From NCBI GenBank assembly GCA_002049455.2, contig KV919094.1, positions 18,703 to 82,702 of the forward strand: a stretch of DNA of 64,000 bases, written 5' to 3'. Under the pieces are notes generated by a model. The model did not search any database, was not told the origin of the DNA, and was given only the letters and a program-made list of their open reading frames with translations. This document shows positions 20,619 to 31,313 of this stretch, piece after piece (position 1 is the first letter of the stretch; each line of letters opens with the position of its first letter). A program made the position numbers and the translations under genes. The DNA is from Porphyra umbilicalis (taxonomy: Eukaryota; Rhodophyta; Bangiophyceae; Bangiales; Bangiaceae).

Positions 20619-21314
20619 TTCCCTGGCCTTTAGGACAGGGTGCTCTCAAAGTGTAGAGATGCACACATATACTTAGATCAAGGGACTTGCTCTCCGTTTC
20701 AGAGGTGGCAGTCTGCATTCGTGCACTCAGGGATCTGAGGGCGTGTCAGCGTTTGAAGGGTCGCGATGACGCTAAAAGCGAATAGAGTTACGCGGCTGAG
20801 AAGGACTGTCCTGCCACAAAGGGCACAGGGCACAGACGGCGCCTGCCCCCCTGCCCCCCCCCACCGCCCCGAGTTGCGCGCGCCGACCGCGTGCAGCGAC
20901 TTCCGGGGTTTGACGCGCCCGTGATGACCCGCGGGTGATCGTGCCTGCGCGCCGGCTTCTGTTGCGGCGGCACGTCGGCGGTTTCTCAATCCATCTCGCG
21001 GCACGGTTAGAGGCGTCCCGTCGCGCGGTGGTCGATTCCATCCGCCCGCCCGTGCGCCCTCTCGGCCGCGCGCAGGTGTGCTGCGCGGCGGGGTGACGGC
21101 CCCGCCCGTAGGCGTTGCACCACGCCGGCGGGCCGCCGCCGCCGCCGCGGCGGCGTCGGCATCCCTTTCCCCGCCCCACGCCCCCCCCGCCACGGCAACG
21201 TGGCTGCACGTGCCCCCGTGCGTGCTCGCGGCCATGGAGCCGGCCGGTATCTATGCGTCGCCGAGCGCGCCACCGCCCTGAAGGCCAGGGTATTGCACGT
21301 ACGTGCCTGGAATT
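20619..21314 (+). mobile_element. GC-core repeat family, copy 2 (~696 bp)
   Basis: Same ends as copies 1 and 3. The 3' end here has the perfect palindrome GCACGTACGTGC followed by CTGG. The GC-rich core is conserved in sequence with the other copies. An isolated Harbinger-MITE-like terminus follows at about 21524. Confidence 0.8.
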
Positions 21315-22613
21315 TGATTGGACCGCATGATGTCGCACCAGAGCCGCACATGAAAAACACGTATGCGAGACGTAGCCCCCATTGAGCATGAGTTTAATTA
21401 CTATTGGCTTCCAAATTGAACCACAACCACGCATAATATGATTTTGTTGGGCAGATCTCACCCAAAGGAAACTGGCGTCCATGCGAATGGCTCGGCTGGA
21501 CGAAATTGCAGCGCGAAGGAACGTCTCAGTGCACGTCTATCGGTGCCCCAAATCGCCAGATTACTGTTCTTGACACTGGTACCAGTTCTCAGCAACTCCG
21601 TCGTGTGTGGGAAGTCCACAGTGTTTACATATGAAATCGGGTTCCTGGGGATGCTCCGGAACCGCCTATAGCGCAGTTCACGCGTTTTTTATAAAACAAA
21701 CAAAGAGTTCTTGAGCAGTCTGAGTCATTCCACTAAACTCATGAGCTCATCGGCTGTCCCACGACACAGCGCGTTGATGAAATCTCGTGTCAGGTTCCAA
21801 GGTATCTGCAACAAGGCCGAACCGTATTGCTGCTCGACCCCTTTGCGTTCAGAGAGAGATCGAAAATGAGTACATAACTCCTCTTTGCCCAATCTTTAAG
21901 GAGAAGTTCACATCCTTCGAGACATATGTTGCGAGACTCGCCGCAATGATCCCTCGGAGGTCTCGGGGAAGAAGTGGAGCAAGACCCTGACGGAGGAAAG
22001 GATGTGACACCGGCCAGCATTGAGGATACATGCCAAAGATGCATTGAAAGACACGGTCGCTTTATTGTTGCTCGGCGCGGGCACGGGTGGCAGAGCAGAC
22101 ACGAAATCGATAAGAAAGCCACGGTGTGCTACAGAGTCACGCAGACATGTAGCTAACTGCACACAGCCGCAAACTCTGACAGAGCTACAGGCCACCGGAC
22201 AACAGCAAGCTCACCATGTCAGCGACTCGCGGACACCACGCATGCATGTGCGTATGACACAAGTTACTCGACTTCGATGTCAGCAACACCCATTGGTTTG
22301 CAAAGAAACAGAAGCCAAGAAAGAGGAAGCCATCGCACATATGCATGGTAAGGATACATGGGGGACGGGCGAGCGAACACGAAAAAGAAGTACGTGGTCA
22401 GTTCATCCAACCCATCCACCACCCACCCACCGCGCGCGTCACACTATCCACACTGCGCCAGTGTGGATCCCCACCCAATCGCCACCACCACTAGTCCAGC
22501 GACTGCAAACGTCGTCCGGCCCGTCGTAGAGTGACTCCCCCCCGCCCCCGTGCGAGCTGGAGAGAATGCGTGGGATGGAGGGGATGCAGATAAGAATACG
22601 ACAGGAACGAGGG

Positions 22614-22752
22614 CGGTCGGCAGGAGGGTGGGCGGGGCGATCGAACAGAGGGTGGCCGGGGCTTCCGGCCAGGAGGGTGGGTGGGGCGGTCGACCAGAGG
22701 GTGGGCGGGGCGGTCCGCCAGGAGGGTGGGCCGAGCGGTCGGCCAGGAGAGC
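22614..22752 (+). repeat. G-rich minisatellite, unit about 25-30 bp
   Basis: Imperfect repeats of AGGAGGGTGGGCGGGGCGGTC alternate with CAGAGGGTGG variants. About five units are visible and no gene overlaps. Confidence 0.7.
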
Positions 22753-23863
22753 GAGCGGGGATGTTGGCAGCACTTGTGCACTTGGGCGGCAGCCAGGAGC
22801 GGGGCTGGGGGCAGCATGGCAGTCACCTGCACACATGCCGAGGGCGCGCATTGGCGCCGCCCAGCACTTCGAATTATTACTAATCGCCCCGCTATCCCCA
22901 AGCACAAGGCTTGACGTTTTCCAGCCCGCTGGTTGGCTGCCCGGTTGACCGGGGGCGCATCCTGGGTCCCCATTGGTAGCAGACTATCATGCCAACAGGT
23001 ACTGAACAAAGTCTGGCTGACACAAGCTACGACGGTGAGGCGTCCGAGCAGAGGTCTCCATGTGCCCGCAAGAATGCATACTGTGTACGCCAAGTCTGCC
23101 TTGAACTGGGTGTGAAGGGTGCCGTTTGATCGCGCAAGGAGGACCTGCCCCATGACCCTGCCAGAGCTCTGCACGGCAATGCCAGCAGCCGTCCCACTCT
23201 AGCGACACCGTTTGCGCCCCCATCCTCCCCGACCCCCTCGGCATGTATGTGCAGCCCCCCTCGCCCCCCCCCCCCTGCCAGCAGGAGAAAGGAGTGGGAG
23301 AGGACAGGAAAGGAGGCAAGCACAAGTGTCCGTGGTTGGGCGGTGCCCGCAGCTATTGGGAGTAGACGAGTACGCACATGGGTAGGGGTGACCAGGTGGG
23401 TGGGGTAAGAAGGTCTCTGGGGGTGTCAGAAAGCCTTCTCAGACAGAGCCTTTTAGAGATCGACACAGCGACATTTGCGAGGATGGTGTCACGAGGTTTG
23501 CTGCATGGAAAAACATTTCTCTCACGACCTCTCACGGTTCGCATATATTTTAAGTTCTCCGTGACCCAATTTGACAACGTGCTGTGGACGCTTTGTGCAC
23601 CTCAAACGGAGCACTCCTGGACCAGAAAAGCCCATTTTTTACCCCGGGAAAAAAGCAGCGAAAAGTACATGGCTGGATGGCTGCAATTCGGCGTTCACAA
23701 AGTCCTTGGGGAGTGATACCGAGCGGAGCGTCTTGCTCCCCGGTCACCACCAGAATCGCGGACCAGAGGTCACCCCGACGCATCCCGGAGCCCCGTAGTG
23801 GCCGTGTGGGTCGGTTTCTCGGGCAAGGTCGACAAAGAGGTGTGATCAGCACATCTGCAGATG

Positions 23864-23909
23864 CCTCAGGCTATAGAGCATCTCAGCTGAGATGCTCCAT
23901 AGCCCGAGG
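23864..23909. repeat. 46-bp spacerless palindrome
   Basis: Arms of 23 bp (CCTCAGGCTATAGAGCATCT... and its complement) meet without a spacer and differ at two positions. It could extrude as a cruciform or be a mini-foldback element. Confidence 0.8.
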
Positions 23910-25425
23910 TTTGCGGTCGCGTTGTTCTGTGCGGGTTTTTAGGGCTATCCATCGCCCCCCGCACCCCCAGGCCTTGAAGCCATCACAGCGCAAGTCTGTA
24001 CCAGTGCCGTAGGTACCAGCACAGCCTTACACATCATATTTTCATGCAGCTGATAGACCCTGCACCCCCCTGCAGCCATCCCCTCCCCTCCCATCCGCCC
24101 CCCTTTCTTCCCCACGCGTTCACCCTCCGTTCCATCGGCTGTCCTCGGCCTGCAGTCTTTCCCCCCCCCCTTCCCTCCTGCTCTGTCCTGGCCCCCTGCT
24201 CAAATGCTGGTTTTCAGCAACCCTCTGTGTCTCCTGGCGCTACCAGAGGTACTCCAACAACACATGTGCCCCTCCTCTGCGAAGCGTCCTGTGCTGCAAA
24301 GGCTCCTTGCGCGGTCCACAAGCACCTTCGTGTGGTGGAAAGCGACACCAGGATGGAAGTAGGGGCTCCCCGATGGCCAAATACTCCGTTCTCAAATAAG
24401 AATAATTGCTGTAATGTGCTATTCCGACCCGTTCTTGTATAAGAAATCATTATGTCAGGCGCAGCACGGCCGGGTGACAGCAGCGGCTGCAGCGGGCCCA
24501 CTGTCTGTCCGTCCGTGCTGGTCGAAGGCGTGAAGCTTGCCCTGCTGGATGAAAAGCGCCACACACACCCTGCCGACGAGCTTAAAAAAGTAGTAACTAC
24601 ATAATGCTGAAAAAGAACTTCGCCTGCTGTCAAATCAAGTCTGCCCCTGTCTTCCCCGATGTCTTGGATGCACCTTTCCGCACCCGAACTATTCGTCACC
24701 ATTTTCGAACTCACCAAACATATTATATTTATACTGAAAACTCATTGAGATTAACTTTGATAAAAAGTGGTGCTAGGAATACATGGGGGCTACTCATATT
24801 TTGACGTTTGTTCCGACCACGTGTGGCCTCTTTCTGGGCCGTTCGAGGCCCTATTCAAAGCTTTTCTGGGTCTTATTCAAACATGTTTCCGCGTCCCCAA
24901 CACATGGGGAGGGGGCCCACGCAATCAGCAAATCGGCATGTTTTGGACTCCAAGAACTTGTTGGCACCTCCCTCACAGTATCCTGTGGCCCGAATTTCAG
25001 TAGAATTGGTTTACAACAAGGGTTTGCACGGATTGCACTTGTAAAATTCATATCACAGGAAGCGTCTCGCGGCGATGCAGACTGTGAGTGCACGAGAACA
25101 CGTTTTCATGCCGCAGAACAGCGCTTCAGAGTGCGTCAAGTACCGCACGTATTGAACCCTGCAAGAAACTTGTGATGAGGGCGCGCCATGCTCTTCGGGT
25201 CACGGTTCTGATGCACCGATTAGCAGTTTACATATCCAGGATTTAACCACCAACCGTCAACAGACAAGAACTTGCTGCTGCACATGTTCATGCTACAAGA
25301 TCTTGTGCTGCAAGATGCCGTCTGACAAGAATTGCTGACGAAAACGGGCTTGCGTGCGCCCACGCTTTAAGGAGCACTGCGCTGTCATGTGCGTCAGGGT
25401 GCGACATACGCGCATTGACTGTGTA

Positions 25426-25593
25426 CAGTCTTTCTCCAATGCTATCCACCCTTTTCGTCGCCTGACAAACCCTCAAGTAGCCCTGTTTTTTCGTGCAGAA
25501 GATGGCAGAATCGCCCTTCCTGGCAGTGCAATGATGTCTCGTTACTATGCAGGGGTGCATAGTAAAGGAAGCTACAGAAATGGAGATAGACTG
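25426..25593. mobile_element. 168-bp TA-flanked MITE, family CAGTCTTTCTCC, copy 1
   Basis: Inverted ends CAGTCTTTCTCC and GGAGATAGACTG are each flanked by TA. Directly to the right stands a fragment of the 131-bp MITE end (AACGAGAACGCACTG, to 25609), suggesting insertion of this element into that one. A second copy is at 27376. Confidence 0.65.
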
Positions 25594-25609
25594 TAACGAG
25601 AACGCACTG

Positions 25610-26564
25610 TAATCGATGATTCGGGAAAAAAAGAACAGATCGACAGGATATCGAATTGAGAGTCGAAAAGTCGGGGCAACCGATTTCTCGTTTACGAAGG
25701 TATTGTGTGTGGCCGGTGCTCATAATTGACACCACTTCTGAGTCAGAACACCAACTGAGTCCTCATCGGTCACTTCAGAGCTGGTGGCTCGCCGAGCTGA
25801 CGCTTGGCACACACTCTTGGCTGTTCCTCATTCGGGCGAGGATAACGCGCTTGGGCCGAAAAGCTGTGGGTTGGTCCCGTCGGGCACCCGCGTACAGACA
25901 CACAGGTGCAGCATTGCCTTTGAACTCCTACACCCCTGCTCGTCTCCGACTGCGGCTCCCTCTACTACCCCACGACGTTCTTGAAGCGCACCACGGGTTC
26001 ATGTCTGAAACCAGACGACTTCCACCCAATGTCTTTGTGCGACAGACCCGCTCCGCTGCCACCATCCGCTGCGCCCGCGTCGTCAGCCATGAGGGATAGC
26101 AGCCCCCCCATCCGCTGCCTCCTCTCGGTGCGCCGCACACGCCCTCTACCCGAACGCCGGAGCTGCATCAGCCGGCTACGCAGGCATCGGCGGTCAGCTA
26201 CCGCCACTGTAGCGCGGCGTGGCGCCCCCCCCCAGGGGAGACCGCCCATGCGCCGAACGACCCCAACCTGCTTGACATGACCATTACGACTGACGCCTGT
26301 GGGGCGCGCGCGCGTCGGCCGCAGCCGGCACAAGGGCAGACCGAAGAAGCTCGCCCGCCAACCCGCCTGGGCGTGGAACGCGGATGACCCAGAAAAAGTG
26401 AAGTAGTCCTTGGTTAATGATAGCGCAGGCGTGATGGCGTGTGTGTCAAACCATGTGCTCGAAAAGACAAAAACAAGCGGTTGCGCATGGGTGCACGCCG
26501 GGGTGGATGAGCAAAGGCTGCATTTTTGTACACGTGACATCGACGAGTGAACCTCCCAGTGACG
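25610..26564. other. Intergenic, no gene recognised
   Basis: About 950 bp downstream of the tRNA gene on its strand, without a recognisable gene. Short open frames on both strands lack motifs. Confidence 0.5.
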
Positions 26565-26570
26565 AAAAAA
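26565..26570 (-). terminator. RNA polymerase III terminator of tRNA-Asp
   Basis: A run of six T on the minus strand begins 10 nt beyond the tRNA 3' end. That is the usual pol III stop signal and supports the tRNA being an expressed nuclear gene. Confidence 0.85.
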
Positions 26571-26579
26571 CACAGAGGT

Positions 26580-26679
26580 CTCTCCCACCGGGAATTGAAC
26601 CCGGGTCTCCCGCGTGACAGGCGGGCATACTGAATGTTCCGCTCGATTCCGAGCTGTAAGACCACTATACTATGGAAGA
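26580..26679 (-). tRNA. tRNA-Asp (GUC) with an intron in the D-loop
   Basis: Acceptor stem TCTTCCA pairs with TGGGAGA (one G-U pair), discriminator G. The D-stem is GTAT/GTAT. The anticodon arm CCCGC-CTGTCAC-GCGGG carries GTC at 26618-26616; variable loop AGAC; T-arm CCGGG-TTCAATT-CCCGG. The gene is 100 nt, whereas tRNA-Asp is normally 72. The surplus of about 28 nt (near 26632-26660) interrupts the D-loop between AGTGGT and AGTAT. Removing it leaves a canonical eukaryotic tRNA-Asp. The insert can fold a GCTCG-GAAT-CGAGC hairpin, as expected of a spliced pre-tRNA intron. A T6 terminator follows. Eukaryotic nuclear tRNA introns normally lie at 37/38; D-loop introns are known from red algae such as Cyanidioschyzon and from cryptophyte nucleomorphs. 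Confidence 0.92.
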
Positions 26680-27830
26680 GGTGTGGCGACGTGGAAATTC
26701 AATAGTATTATAGATGGTTTTTGTGAGGACAAGTCGATCGAAGGACCAGTTTTGTACATTAAAAGTATCTAATTATCAATCTGTGGTTCGTCTTCCTCTT
26801 GTTTAGTTGCTTCGCCAAGTGGCCCAGCATGCGAGCGACCAATGGCAGCGCGGCAAGCATTGGCCAGGTCATTGGGATTACCTTGCAAGTACCAGCCTTT
26901 TCGTTTGATATTGGCCTTGCATCATCACGTGGCTCGACCAACCCGTGATCCAACAGGCACAGGATACACTTTCTCCAACTGTGTTGTCGCACCAGGGTCT
27001 GACTCTTCCAAGTATCGATTCAGAAAATGCAATCTGTCTTTTGTTGCTCGGCGAGAGAAACGAGGGGGCGGCTGTCGACGGTATATGCTTGCATGGGAAG
27101 AGTGCTGGAGCGGCTGTCATTAACACACGCTGGGGCGGGGGCTAATGCTGGAACACACCATCACGAACACGAAAATGAAGAAAAGAAAGGAGCGCGAGGC
27201 CAATGGCTGCGGCGAAGGGAGGTGCGTAGGGGGCAAGCGCGGGGAACGGCGGTAATGGCGATGATGCCGATGACAGCAATTGTGGCACGCTTGACGGCGG
27301 TCCACACCGCCGACTCCCGTCGAAGTCAGTTTTATTGTCGCTCGTGTGTATATATATGGGCAGGCCTCTGCGTTACAGTCTTTCTCCATTCTTGTCGCTC
27401 CCGTTATTGTCCAGGGGGGGCTGGCAGCGACTGCGGTTAACCGGCCTCTACGGTACAATCAACGGCGATCCTGGCTACTGATCGTGGTCTTCTGAACGAA
27501 AAACTAGGGCAACGCGCTGGTCATGCGATCGCTATGTATAGAGGGTGGACAGCATTGGAGAAAGACTGTATGAGGCTGCAGATAAATTCTCAATGAGAAA
27601 GACAGCGAGATCCGCCCAAGAAATACGCGCTGTCGTGGTGTTTTTCTTGCTCACTCAGTGTGAATGTGACAACGCAATGTGATCTTCATTGCTTTTTAGA
27701 GCGTCTCCACCAATGGATCCAAACACCGAAACGCCTAAACGTGGCACAGTTTTGCCAAACAGGCATTGGTGGCTGGGATGCGATCCAAAACTAGGGTGTG
27801 AGGGTCCAAAAATATACCATCCTTACATAT
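26680..27830. other. Intergenic upstream of tRNA-Asp
   Basis: No protein gene recognised. It contains a second copy of the CAGTCTTTCTCC MITE (27376-27568) and ends at GC-core repeat copy 3. Confidence 0.5.
27376..27568. mobile_element. 193-bp TA-flanked MITE, family CAGTCTTTCTCC, copy 2
   Basis: The left end CAGTCTTTCTCCATTC is preceded by TA; the right end GCATTGGAGAAAGACTG is followed by TA. The right end, inverted, matches the left end of copy 1 (25426) over about 27 bp. Confidence 0.65.
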
Positions 27831-28541
27831 TCCCTGGCCTTTAGGACAGGGTGCTCTCAAAGTGTAGTGATGCACACATATACTTAGATCAAGGGACTTG
27901 CTCTCCGTTTCAGAGGTGGCAGTCTGCATTCGTGTCCTCAGGGATCTGAGGGCGTGTCAGTGTTGGAAGGGTCGCGATGACGCTAAAAGCGAATGGAGTT
28001 ACGTGGCTGAGAAGGACTGTCCTGCCACAGGGGTCACTGGGCCCGGACGGCGCCTGCCCCCGTGCCCCCTCTACCGCCCCGAGTAGCGCGCGGTGACCAC
28101 GCGCAGCGACTTCCGGGGCTTGACGCGCCCACGATCACCCGCGGACGATCGTGCCTGCGCGCCGTCTTCCGTTGCGGCGGCGTGTCGGCGGTTGCTGACG
28201 CCATCTAGCGGCACGGTTGCAGGCGCCTCATCACGCGGCGATCAGTCCCACTCGCCCGCCCGTGCGCCGTGTCGGCCGCCCTGCCCGCCGTGCGCAGGTG
28301 CGCTGCGCAGCGGAGTGACGGCCTCGCCCGTGGGCGCCGCGCGACGCCGGCGGGCCGCCGCCGCTGCGGTGGTGGAGGCGGCCCCCCTTTCCCCGACGCC
28401 CCCCCCACCACGGCAACGTGGCTGTACGAGCCCCCGTGCGCGTTCGCGGCCATAGAGCCGGCCGGTGTGCCCGGTGTCAATGCGTCGCCGAGCGCGCCAC
28501 CGCCCTGAAGGCCAGGGTATTGCACGCACGTGCCTGGAATT
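27831..28541 (+). mobile_element. GC-core repeat family, copy 3 (~711 bp)
   Basis: Longest copy, with CCCTGGCCTTTAGG at the left and GCACGCACGTGCCTGG at the right. It ends 374 bp before the adenylate kinase start codon, so it may contribute to that promoter region. Confidence 0.8.
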
Positions 28542-28915
28542 AGAAGGTTGCAACCCTGGTGCAGTCGCGAGTAGACGAGCTCAAGGTGAATAGTACTTGA
28601 TAGTAAGAACGAATCGCATTTTTACCACACAGCACTTATTTATTTCCCTCCGTGCATGAGACACTGAACGTCGTCATCGATTGTGAATTTCGGCAGCACA
28701 GTGGTGTCATTTTTGCGTCTTCATATGTAATTCTTTGTCCATCACCGCGATGAAGGCCCCGTGCATCATGCCCATCCCCGCGCCAGTGCAGCAGATCTGC
28801 ACCTGTCTCCATCCTCACTGTCCAGCGATCCCGGTCCTGCACCCAGACCAGTCGTGTGTGCCGATTGCCTTGCTCCCCACTGAGGTCCTTTTGGTGGCCT
28901 TCTTGTGGTGCAGCA

Positions 28916-30454
28916 ATGGCGTCTGCTGCTGCGGCTGCGCCGCAGCCACCGTCGGACCTGGTTTCAACGCTGTTGGCGCACGTGTCGACAGACCAGTTGC
29001 GCGATGAGATGCAGCGCCGGTGCGTTTCGAGAAGAGCCCGCCCTTTTCTACGCCTCTTGTTTATTGTTCTTGTTCCGCTTGCGTAGGTTTACTGTGGCAG
29101 CTACACAGCATCCTTTGTTGGGGCCGCTCGCCCGGCACCTCGTCGTTGCGTGAGCCCAGTGCACTCGATGCGGTTGCTTGCGGACTGGTTGATGCTACGG
29201 CGATGGATGCCGTACGAGATGACTCTGCTGAGCGTTTTGCCCCGATTGAACCGCTGATGGTGGTGTTTGTTCCAGCGGCTCGTACTAACCGCTTGAGTGT
29301 TTTGTTTTGGGACACCATGTTGCTCATGTCAGTCTTGTTTCTTGGGTATCTGTTGTACGGTTGGTAGAGGCATGCTCGCGTCGTCCTTTGGGTCTGACGA
29401 TGCCCCAGCGCATGATGGAAAGAAGCGCATTGTGCTCATTGGTATGTCGCGTTTGCCCTGCGGTCCCTTTTCCATCCTTGGTTTTCCCGCCTCTTTTTCT
29501 TGTTTGGTGAAGCGTATCCTGAAGCTTGCTGCAGGTGTCGTACGTCCCCTGTGGAGGCAGTGGATAACTTACCTCGTCTGACGTTTGTGTTTCTTTTTGA
29601 TGGGGCCCTCATTCTTCACGATTGCTTGTCTGGTGGCTGCCTCGTACTGCCTCTGCTGCCCTTGTCACTCCCTACAACGCGCTCGACAACCTTTTTCGCC
29701 ACCGGGTGCCCTTTTTGGCCGACCGCGCACTCCCGTGGCCGGCTGTGCATCGCTCCCCCCCCTGTCCCTCCTCCCCGTTGCGCGCTGCGCAGGCCCGCCC
29801 GGCAGCGGCAAGGGCACCCAAGCCCCCCGCCTTGTGAAAAAGTACTGCCTCTGCCACCTGGCCACTGGTGACATGCTCCGCGCGGCCGTCCGCGCGGGCA
29901 CCTCCCTCGGCAAGGAGGCCAAAAAGGTCATGGATTCGGGCGGCCTCGTCTCGGACGAAATCGTCGTTGGGTTGATCCAGGAGAACCTCTCCTCCCCCGC
30001 GTGTGCCAAGGGCTTCATCCTCGACGGTTTCCCCCGCACCCTCCCCCAGGCGCGCAAGCTCGACGACATGCTCGCCTCGTCGTCGGCGCCGCCCATTGAC
30101 GCGGCGCTCAACTTTCAAATCGACGACGCGCACCTCGTCAAGCGCATCACGGGGCGGCTCTTCCACCCGCCCAGCGGCCGAAGTTACCACACCGAGTTCA
30201 ACCCGCCGGCCAAGGAGATGACCGACGACGTGACGGGGGAGCCGCTCATCCGCCGCTCAGACGACAATGAGGCGACGCTGACCAAGCGGCTCGCCTCCTT
30301 CCGCGCCAGCACCGCGCCGGTGCTCGAGTATTACCGGCAGCGGGGGGTGCTGGCGGCCATTGACGCGGCAGCGGGGATTGAGGACGTGAACGGGGCGGTG
30401 TTTGGGGTCGTTGAACAGGCGACGGCCAAGCACGGCCAGTCAAAGACACCATGA
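28916..30454 (+). CDS. AK2: Adenylate kinase (AK2/ADK1 long-form type)
   Basis: Phosphotransferase interconverting ATP + AMP and 2 ADP. Exons are 28916-29019, 29368-29441 and 29793-30454. They join in frame to 279 codons plus TGA. Introns are 348 and 351 bp, starting GTGCGT and GTATGT. The P-loop GPPGSGKGT (residues 60-68) is split by intron 2 after its first base, and the join is exact. Then come [13 protein letters not shown] (AMP site), [44 protein letters not shown] (long LID domain), [18 protein letters not shown] and [17 protein letters not shown]. These match eukaryotic long adenylate kinases throughout, and all catalytic arginines in these motifs are present. The ~58-residue N-terminal extension starts [15 protein letters not shown]. 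It resembles the extension of plant/algal cytosolic-mitochondrial forms rather than a clear transit peptide; localisation is open. Confidence 0.96.
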
Positions 30455-31313
30455 GCGGCGTCGCGGGGGTGGTGGCGGGGGGGGGGGGGCGGTCACCCGG
30501 GTCGGGCTAGGCGGGGGCGAGCAGAGGCGGCCGGCCGGGGGGCGTGTCGTGACGGGTGGGCGTGTTCCGTGCGGTGACCCTTGGCGGAAACAGTTTTGTT
30601 TTCCCTTGCGTTTGACACAGTTCCTTTCTATCTTTTTTTCTTTTTTTTGTATTGTTGTGGTCTTGCCCGACCCTGGTGGCTGGCGGCCATGGACGAGTGC
30701 CCGCCGCCACGCTCCCTCGCGCCCGCGGGGCGGCCCGCCCTCGCATTTCAGACGCTCTGCCGCGCGCCGCGCCCGCGCCGGCCGACGCGCGTGCGTTGCC
30801 GGCGGCCCCCCGTGCGGCACCCGCCCCACCCGCACACGCGCCCGCGGTGCGGCCACGCGCGTCTGACGCGGGCGCCCGCGGCGGCGGGGCGGCGCTGGCG
30901 ACGGCGCCCGCGCGCGCCAGCGGCGACACGAGACGAGCGGCGTCGCGCGCCCCGCCGCGACCGACGCGGCGGCGGTTGGGCGCCCGCCCGTTGGAACGGC
31001 AGGGGCCACGCGGCGGGCAGGACTGCAAAACCCGCTCGGCGGATCCGCCCCGTGCCGCGCCTCGGCCGGCTTGATCCGCCCCCGGGTGGCCACCCGGGTG
31101 CGCCACTGACGACGTGCACGCCGCGGCCCGCGGCGCGTCGCGTCACGTGCCCGTCAGCGAGGGTGCCCCCCCCGTCCCCCCCCTGTCCCCGTCCCCGCCA
31201 TACCGCATACCGTGCCACCTCCCCGCCCCCCCCCCCCCCCCCCCCCCGGGAGTCCTCCCCCCCCAGCGGCGTCCCCCCCCCCCCCCCGCCGCGTTTCCCC
31301 CCCCGGCGCGGCC
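30455..31313. other. GC-rich intergenic between AK2 and the ROK kinase
   Basis: Very GC-rich, with a G-run near 30477-30490 and C-runs near 31220-31290. A T-rich tract lies at 30627-30660. Open frames on both strands are Arg/Pro/Ala-rich and lack motifs. The downstream part would hold the ROK kinase promoter. Confidence 0.5.

Larger units (their letters stand above)
21315..25425. other. 4.1 kb without a recognisable gene
   Basis: Mixed-composition DNA. It contains an isolated MITE-like terminus near 21524 (GCACGTCTATCGGTG), a hairpin near 22445-22470, a G-rich minisatellite (22614-22752) and a 46-bp palindrome (23864-23909). Open frames are short and carry no motif I can name. Confidence 0.5.

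Noticed and set aside
17645..28541. Calling the GC-core family a Helitron because of the 3' palindrome followed by CTGG.
   Set aside because: The 5' end and A/T insertion site could not be confirmed in all three copies, and the CCCTGGCC motif is inverted at both ends. Left unclassified.
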